Shown here: positions 57,410 to 64,000 of the stretch, piece by piece
Layout of the letters: every line of letters begins with the position of its first letter
Numbering within the stretch: position 1 is the first letter of the stretch
NCBI GenBank assembly: GCA_025200525.1
Contig: CM045767.1
Span: 9,593,273 to 9,657,272 of the forward strand
DNA from: Camellia lanceoleosa
Lineage: Eukaryota; Streptophyta; Magnoliopsida; Ericales; Theaceae
Length of the DNA stretch: 64,000 nucleotides
Reading direction: 5' to 3'
Notes under the pieces: generated by a model
The model's database searches: none
The model's input: the letters and a program-made list of their open reading frames with translations, nothing else
Told to the model about the DNA's origin: nothing
Program-made: the position numbers and the translations under genes

Positions 57410-58191
57410 GGACTGGGATTCACTACAATGTCATCAATATAACACTCTAGATACCCTCTAATGAGATCATGAAAGATAGTGTTCATAGCCCTCTGATATG
57501 TAGCCCCAGCATTCTTCAGACCAAATGGCATTTTAACCCATTTGAAGGTGCCAATATTCCCAGGACATCTGAATGCGGTCTCGTGGATATCCTCCTCTGC
57601 AATGCAGATTTGGTTATAACCAGAGTGCCCATCTATCATTGATAAAACTTGATGCCCTGCTGAACTGTCTACCAGCAGATCCACTATAGGCATAGGGTAC
57701 TCATCTTTAGGAGTTGCTAGATTTAAGTTTCTAAAATTGATGCATACCCTCATTTTGCCATTCTTCTTAACTACAGACACAATATTAGATAGCCATTCAA
57801 CATACCTGACTGTCCTAATAAAGCCTGCCTTGAGTAGTTTAAGAATCTCTTCCTTAACCTTCTGAATTACTTCTGGACTCATTCTTCTTGGTTTCTGCTT
57901 GTATGGCTTGAAATTAGACTTCATAGGGAGCCTATGTTCCACTAATGACCTATCCAATCCTGGTAGTTCATTATAGAACCATGCAAAGCAATCTTTGTAT
58001 TTCTTTAGAACAACCAACAACTGGTCTCTGTCCAGAACATTCAAGCAAGCACTTATATAGGTGGGCTGTTGTATAGAACCTTCCCCTAAATTTACTTCTT
58101 CTAAGAGGTCTTGTGTCTGAGAACTTATTGAAGCTTCTTCTTTGGTTTCTTCGACCTTCGAAGCAACCTTCTTACTTTGTTCTGCTCCCAT
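57385..58191 (-). pseudogene. Gypsy pol, first frame: reverse transcriptase
   Basis: 268 codons. RT fingers-palm from about residue 90 (HRLPMKSNFKPYKQKPRRM), VVKKNGKMRVCINFRNLN, catalytic D187 (SMIDGHSGYNQI) and YIDD at 251-254 (57441-57430). Immediately after YIDDIVV a one-base A deletion near 57417 shifts the frame; the other frame continues with MEEHLFHLEAAF from 57409. Otherwise the reverse transcriptase motifs are intact. Confidence 0.93.
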
Positions 58192-58462
58192 GTTCTTTAG
58201 TTCAACATCTTTGCCCTCCTCCTCATAGACAAAATCTGTCCATAAGGCATCCTCTTCCTATATCTCCTGGACTTTTGTTTCAATGTCCAATGCACAGTAT
58301 TTACCAAGGGTCAAAATTCTGACCTATTGCTGCTCCTGTTTGCAGCCAATTATCGTGGCTTCTCTCTCTTGCTCCTGTACTTTCTGGACTATTGCTTTTA
58401 CACCCAATGTTGAGAATTTAATCAGAGCCAAGGACTTGGCTTCTTGTTCTTCATCTCTTTGC

Positions 58463-59060
58463 CTATAACCAGGCATCGTTGTCATCCTTAACGACAATCT
58501 CTTTATCAGCACTCTCTTGGACTAAGTGCTTCAAGTGTGTCACTTCCTCATCAGCCATCACTTCGGTTGAGCCATCAGCTTTCCTCAGTATACTGAGTGG
58601 TGTCAATCCCTCAATATACAACTTGTCCTCTGCAAAGTCTGCACAAGCTATGAAGGGTTGAGGATATGCATCAATCTCCTCTGTCTCTCCATTGCCCAAA
58701 CCTATCATGATTTTCTGATGCAAAGAGGAAGGTACACATTTGTTAGTGTGGATCCAATCTCTCCCAAGTAAAGCATTGTATTTAGCATTACTGTCGATTA
58801 CGAAGAATGCTGTCATGCAGTCCCTGGTTCCCACACTCAAGTTAATGGGTAGAATCCCCTGAGCCATCTATCTGTCTCCAGTAAAGCCAGCGATGGTTGT
58901 GCTGGTTGGGATCAACTTGGGATTCTTTTTCCCTAGTTTCTTCAAAGAAGATTTCGGTAGTAAGTTCACTGCTGTCCCATTATCTATCAGGACCCGATTC
59001 AATTATATCCCATCAAAGAAAGCCTTGATGTACAAAGGCTTGACATGTTGTGTCATAGAA
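58463..59060 (-). pseudogene. Gypsy protease region
   Basis: The frame near 58990-58930 reads VLIDNGTAVNLLPKSSLKKL, the retropepsin active site with DNG, a form also seen in Tat-type elements. It is preceded by a stop (GI*LNRV) and followed by another stop, then YNALLGRDWIHTNKCVPSSLH (58867-58463), the protease C-terminal part. Further stops separate it from the reverse transcriptase. Confidence 0.85.
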
Positions 59061-60941
59061 TTCGAGGGATATTCAAAAGGATATGAGAGGTTGATGCTCA
59101 CCTCTTCCTGGCCCTCGTATTCAGTTTCCATCGGAGTAGCCATTTCTGACTCATTCTGTACCATACTCACTTGTGACTCCTCACTAGAGACTAGAATAGG
59201 ATCCATGTCTTGGTCATCTTGGTCCTCCTCTTCAGCTTGGAACTCGTGAGGCAGTATGTGTACCATATTGACTGATACCGGAGGAAATGAGCCAAATCGA
59301 TGGTCGGTCAGGCTCGCTCCTTTCTTGGCTACCTTGATCAGTGACTTCAGCAGCATCCTCCATGCTGCACTCTGGCACTTCGTTGCTAACTGATTCCTTT
59401 GAAGGATCTTTCTCAACTGGTCCTTTAGCCATAAATGTTTGCTCAGCCATGAAGGCTTCGAACATTTCTTCCTCTGCCATTTCCTTCTTTTGGCTTATGC
59501 CAATCTCTTCTTCCGTCTCGCTATCACTTTCCATCAGAGCCTTCTCCAACCCTGCTAAGCTAGCCTTCTCCCTGGCCTTTAGTTCAGAATGAACCTTGGC
59601 CAACTGTTCTCTGCTGCCAACCACTTTGTTCTGTGGATTTGGCTTTGGAGCATGGTCTGACTTTGGATTCTTCTTTCCTTCTGTCTTGACCAGTGAAGAA
59701 CTCTCTCTACTTTCTTTCAGATCTTGCTGGCACTGGGTGTACCTGCGCTAAATCTTCCTCATTTGTGATCTTAAAATGACTGGAACCATATCTGGTTCCT
59801 TTGTCTTTGTGTTTAAGCAATACCCAATTGTTCAAAGCCACCAATGGAGGCTTGACCATCCTGCCTTGGTTTCCAACATCCCTTTGGGCAGGCACTTCCC
59901 TAGGCTTGTTCTGCATTACAAACCAATCTAGGACCCCAGGTACCCATGAACTTGCTGACTCAGATGTTGAACTACTTTTTTCAACGTTCGAAGCCATCTT
60001 CGAAACTGGCTGTGAAGGTAAGTGTTTGGCTCTGACCTCATGTTTTGAGCCTGATTCAGACCTTCGATGAAGGTAGCCACTTTCGTCTGCGTGAAATTTG
60101 GTCTAGGAGGCCAATCCCCGGCTTTGATCCCATGAAATGAGCCTCTCTCCAGTCTTCTTTCAGAATGACTGCTCTCCATTCTGTAATAGTTAGGTGGCCT
60201 GGATTCATGTAAGGGCCTCTTGCCTTTAGCATGCATTCTGTCCATTGCAGGCTCAACCACTGGTGGTCGCTGTCTATTACTAGTCGGATACGGCCTTTTG
60301 TTGTAAGCGTTAGTTGATTTAGGACGTCTCTGAACATCCCTGTAGTATTGTTTCCCATCAATTGGAAGCCCTTTCAACCATTTATAACTCAGTCTGCACT
60401 TGGGACACATCCTCTGCATTACAGCTGCTTCCAAGGAATCATCATCCAATGCTTCTTCCTCAGAGTATTCCCTCTGGTGTAAGAAACCTTGTCCAATAGC
60501 TGGTGGGTTTCTAGTGTCTTTCTTGGTATTTGTCTGGTTGGCAATATGCATTTGCACATTGACCTCTTCCAACTCCTGCAGAGATAAATTCTGGAAGTTT
60601 GGTACAACCACATTAACTGCGCTTTCTCCAACTTCTGGAAACGGGTTACTGTCAATCCCCATGGCCTTTTCTGTTTTGGCTGGGAATTTCAAACTTCCTT
60701 TCTGAATTTGCTCTTAGATCCTGTCTCGAAAAACAACGCAATTTTTAGTCTAGTGAGTCCAAGAGTTATACCATTTACAATATACTTTTCCTTTAAGTTC
60801 ATTTGGAGATGGCAGTTTTACTCCTTTTGGTAACTTAAGGAAATTGGCTGCAAGCAAATAATCAAAAATGTCATCTGCTTTTGTTAGATCGAAAGAGTAC
60901 TTTCTGTAAAAGTCTTTCTTTTTAAACTGCGATAAGTCCAT
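59003..60941 (-). pseudogene. Gypsy gag remnant, N-terminal part missing
   Basis: Begins at the truncation point with DLSQFKKKDFYRKYSFDL, then KLPKGVKLPSPNELKGKVYC and KWYNSWTH, the central-to-C-terminal gag of Tat-type elements, with stops after SWTH and in RDRI. Open blocks 60692-59928, 59997-59707 and 59624-59003 carry the rest in different frames. The sequence is acidic and Ser/Glu-rich towards the protease. A CPKC motif occurs near 60405 but no complete zinc knuckle was found. Confidence 0.8.
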
Positions 60942-62370
60942 TACAAGAAATTTACCAAAAAAGGTTTACGGTCTATTTTATTACAAAGGTAAAAGTTAAG
61001 GGTTTATTTTGTTCCAATGGTAAAATCTTGAGTTTTATTTTTTACAATTTTCCCAAAAATTATTTACAAATCAAAACAACTTTTAAAATTTTTTGAAAGA
61101 ATAAATTTTAGAATAAATTATACTCGCCCTTTGAGATTTGAGAAGAATGTAGTGAATCCCAAAATTGTGACATAATTAGATTGATCTTCCTTTAGTAAGA
61201 CTAAATTGATTTAAACTAATACAAATAATGGATAGATACTGAAATAAATAAAAATATATATACAATTTTAGTAAAAAACAGATAAAAATGTCATTTTTTG
61301 TTTTTCATTCATACGACTAACGAATAATAAGGGGTGGTCATCGGTCCGATAGTCAGCCCAACCCATATTTTTAGGATTTGAGAAAAACTGGACATAATTT
61401 TTTAGAAAAATTTGCGTACAAATACTTCGATTTCCTTCTATCTGCCATTGTTGTTAATTTTGTCTATGAGTAGTTACAAACGTGGAAATTAATATATGAT
61501 TAAATAGGCATGCAAATGGCATAAAATATTTTTTTGGCATAAAGATTATTATGAAAGTAGGAAATGAAACTAAATTTTTGTTAGAATCTTTGGGACCTTA
61601 AAAGCGACATGAGCAACTCATAAATTCTTGGAACATTGGAATGAATAGGAAATTGAAGAGGACACATTGAATGGTATATTTAAAATGTCCAATAATAAAT
61701 ATGAGAAATATTACTTAGACTTTTTTTTTTGGGTGAATATACTTAGACTTTAATACATGCAAAACAAAAAAAAAAAAAAAGCAGTTGTGAAGAATGAATG
61801 TGCAAGTAATCACATTCGGTAAAAGTATAAATTAAGAAGTATCATAAATAGGAATTATGAACAAGTTAAATGCATGAAACGAACTGTAATTTTGAGAACT
61901 AGAGTTAAAAGGGTACCTATTGTTGAGGAAGAAGTTTGTAAGTATTACAGAGCTTCAACAGAAAGCTTCAATGGAGCTTGAGCATAATTGGGACTAAACT
62001 TCACTATAAACAAGTGAAATTGTGGTAAGTGATGTATTTAATATATTATATTTTAAATATAGGTGTTTGCTGTAGATGCAATGGATGATGCAACGTGTGC
62101 ATTATAGATGCAAAGGAGGATATTGTGTGCACACGTGTGATATAGTTTGCTAGTTCAAATTTGAAGAGGTAACATATGTTATTGACCTTTTTTGACGGTA
62201 ATAAAACATTTGGATAAAAAAATTAATGTTAGATTGTCAAAAAATTATGTAATATTATCATCAAATATATATTTAAAAAAATTGACTATAAATTGTTGTA
62301 ATTCTACTAAAATATCAAGTGATATTTATTTACAATAAAAATTAGCTATAAATTGTAGTAATGTTGTATT
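60939..62370. other. A+T-rich stretch with a CACTA-like left end, no gene seen
   Basis: Begins CATTACAAGAAATTTACC exactly where gag is cut; one base from CACTACAAGAAA. This suggests that a CACTA-type element truncated the gypsy element, but no matching right end was found before 62370. The rest is A/T-rich. Confidence 0.4.
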
Positions 62371-62502
62371 CACTACAAAAAAATTACTTTTTTGCGACGG
62401 CAAAATGCCGTCGCAAATACCCCAAACGCCGTCTCAAAAGGTTTTTTGCAACGGTAAGTGGCTTTTTGCGACGGCAAGTGAGGGGTCGTGACAAAAGGGG
62501 TT
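62371..62502 (+). mobile_element. CACTA-type left terminus
   Basis: CACTACAAAAAAATTACTTT is followed by the subterminal words GCGACGGCAAAATGCCGTCG and several GACGGCAAGTG/CGTCTC words, characteristic of CACTA ends. It is interrupted at about 62503 by LTR-like sequence. The other end lies outside or is lost. Confidence 0.65.
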
Positions 62503-64000
62503 TGTAGACGTGCCCCGAGGGCCTCATGCTACAGTTCGGACTCAAATGTCATGGTTCTGAATCTAGTCTTGCAAAGTGCAATGCATGACCGATAAATCAC
62601 CAAAGAGTCCAAATCCGACAAATCGTTTTGGAAAACTGATTTTTGTAAAGAAGTGCCAAACATGGACTGCTTTGCCAAATACAGAGTCGCCACCTAAATA
62701 TTTTATTTTGGGGGAATTTAGGAAACCCTGACTCACGACTAAAGCCACGTGTCCGTCATCACTAAAGTTGCCTTGGCCCGGGAACTTGGGTACGATTGGG
62801 GAAGGTCAGCTATGAGCACCCCTGCTCGTCTGATCAAAGATCGGCTACTACTAAACATGATATCTAGTTTTTGAAAACACATGTGTTCTTATTCCAGTTA
62901 ATTAGCTAGAATTATTATGTGATGTGCACAGCAAAACAAGTATAGACTAGATCGCCTAATTTTGGAACAAAGCATCGCATATTTGTTTGTTTGGAAAATG
63001 GTTTGAAATTTGCTACTCGTAAGTAGGCTAAAATGCGGATTTCAATGAATTGTTCCAATTCAAGCAATCCAACCTTCACCCACAGGCATTTAGGCAGTTA
63101 AACACTTAAGCAAATAGCCTCATGGCAAACATGTTGTCATGGCAAAAAAACCACACTCATGCAAGAATGCTAAAGCATAAACACTTACAGTGTACTCCGA
63201 GCCAAAACAGAAACTAGTTAGTAATCAATGCATGATCCTAGTTTATGTTAAGATGGCTAATGCAACACATACAAAATGCAACTAGAAATAGGCTCGGCTA
63301 TTCTAAGATGACATATGAGATGCGATTTAGATAATCATGTATTCAACTTGGAATTGAAATACGATGTAGTTAGTATGATGCGCCGAGCCCGGTGCATGCA
63401 ATGTAGATTAATGATGCAAACATGCAAGCATAAGTATGCTAGATAGATGAATGGATGCAAACATGCAAAGCATAAGTATGCTAATTTGAAACATGACCTA
63501 AAACTAACCAACAAAAGCAGGTAAGTGAAAGGGAGAAAGAAATGGAGGTTGGAAGACATGCACGCACGTACGCACGCACACTTATTACAAAATTGGCCCT
63601 CTCGACGGAGGGTCCGAATAAATAATACATGCCGGCTAATTAACTAACTAACAAGCTAATTAATTATTACATAACTGAATGAATAATTAGCTACAACTAA
63701 TTATTACAACAATTAACTAATTAACAAATTAATTAATTATGACAAATTGATGCTAACTAACAAGTAAGCAAAACAGTAAATAATTATATTCCAGCTCTGT
63801 TTGAAGAAGGAGGGTATGCATGCTCGGTTCCCGTCCCGGTAAGCTCTTCGGTTGCTCTTTAGAGGCTCATCTTGAGGTGTCCTTAAGGAATTCTCTTGAA
63901 CCTTACCAAAGACATTATGGGTGTAGGTATCGGTGGCATTGCTATGGGGAGCCACTGCCGACCAAAAATGAGGGGGTGCTGGCCAACAACAAGGCACTGC
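62503..64000 (+). mobile_element. Probable start of a Ty3/gypsy LTR (runs off the window)
   Basis: Begins TGTAGACGTGCCCC, a common LTR start in plant gypsy elements, and contains an AGAGTCGCCACCTAAATATT block and AGGAAACCCTGACTCACGAC, repeat-like sequence often seen in plant LTRs. No TATA box or internal coding region was reached. An ACGCACGYACGCACGCAC tract (63560-63580) and TAATTA-rich stretch (63625-63745) lie near the end. Orientation and type are inferred. Confidence 0.45.

Larger units (their letters stand above)
49371..60941 (-). mobile_element. Truncated Ty3/gypsy element, Tat-type, with antisense accessory gene
   Basis: Minus-strand gag, protease, reverse transcriptase, RNase H, a second RNase H and integrase run from 60941 down to about 54829. 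Two RNase H domains in this order mark the Tat (Ogre/Retand-like) group. Beyond pol, on the opposite strand, lies a plant mobile domain gene (51202-54761). The right side is cut inside gag at 60939, so the 5' LTR and gag start are missing. The left limit depends on the provisional LTR. Confidence 0.75.

Overview
This window is plant nuclear DNA and is almost entirely transposable elements (TEs). The evidence is LTR retrotransposons with initiator-tRNA-Met primer sites, a CACTA (En/Spm) element with a Ptta/En/Spm gene, a FAR1-type Mutator-like fragment, several MITEs, a plant mobile domain gene, and captured pieces of two plant genes. Base composition is strongly A+T-rich. A eudicot is likely, but I cannot name a species. 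I see no intact ordinary host gene, no tRNA or rRNA gene and no CRISPR array. All similarity calls are by recognition; no database was searched.

Layout. (1) 1-461: tail of a Copia-like LTR. (2) 714-13247: a hAT-like non-autonomous element split by a decayed Ty3/gypsy element (1855-12707, target duplication CTAAT), whose 5' LTR is itself split by a 1.6 kb LTR-like insertion (3441-5068). (3) 14565-18203: a Mutator-like element with long inverted arms and a FAR1-like transposase remnant. (4) 20811-31622: a reverse-strand Ty1/copia element of SIRE type (target duplication GTACA) with broken gag-pol but an open 3' envelope-position ORF, inserted in an older LTR that continues to 32311. (5) 32957-33120 and 33241-33470: small Tourist-like MITEs. 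(6) 33685-47357: a 13.7 kb CACTA element (target duplication ATT) carrying subterminal arrays, a very long polypyrimidine tract, exon-intron fragments of a myosin and of protein phosphatase methylesterase 1, and a decayed Ptta/En/Spm gene. (7) 47784-48128: a Mutator-type MITE with a perfect 9-bp target duplication. (8) about 49371-60941: a truncated reverse-strand Tat-type Ty3/gypsy element with two RNase H domains and, beyond pol, an antisense plant-mobile-domain gene. (9) 62371-64000: a CACTA terminus interrupted by what looks like the start of another LTR.

Most unusual pattern. Palindromes with a TCGA core occur in pairs whose start-to-start distance is exactly 20 bp. GCTCGAGC pairs occur in both LTRs of the first gypsy element, both LTRs of the Copia element and the Copia region upstream of the envelope-position ORF. 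TTCGAA pairs with the same 20-bp spacing occur beside the antisense gene of the Tat element. Three unrelated families therefore share one architecture. A second array, in the gypsy LTRs, has 14 units of GRCC-NNR-GGYC in which both arms change together.

The genes do not form a cellular pathway. They are parasitic replication modules (gag, protease, integrase, reverse transcriptase, RNase H, transposases) in different stages of decay, plus accessory genes (envelope-position ORF, plant mobile domain gene) and captured host exons.
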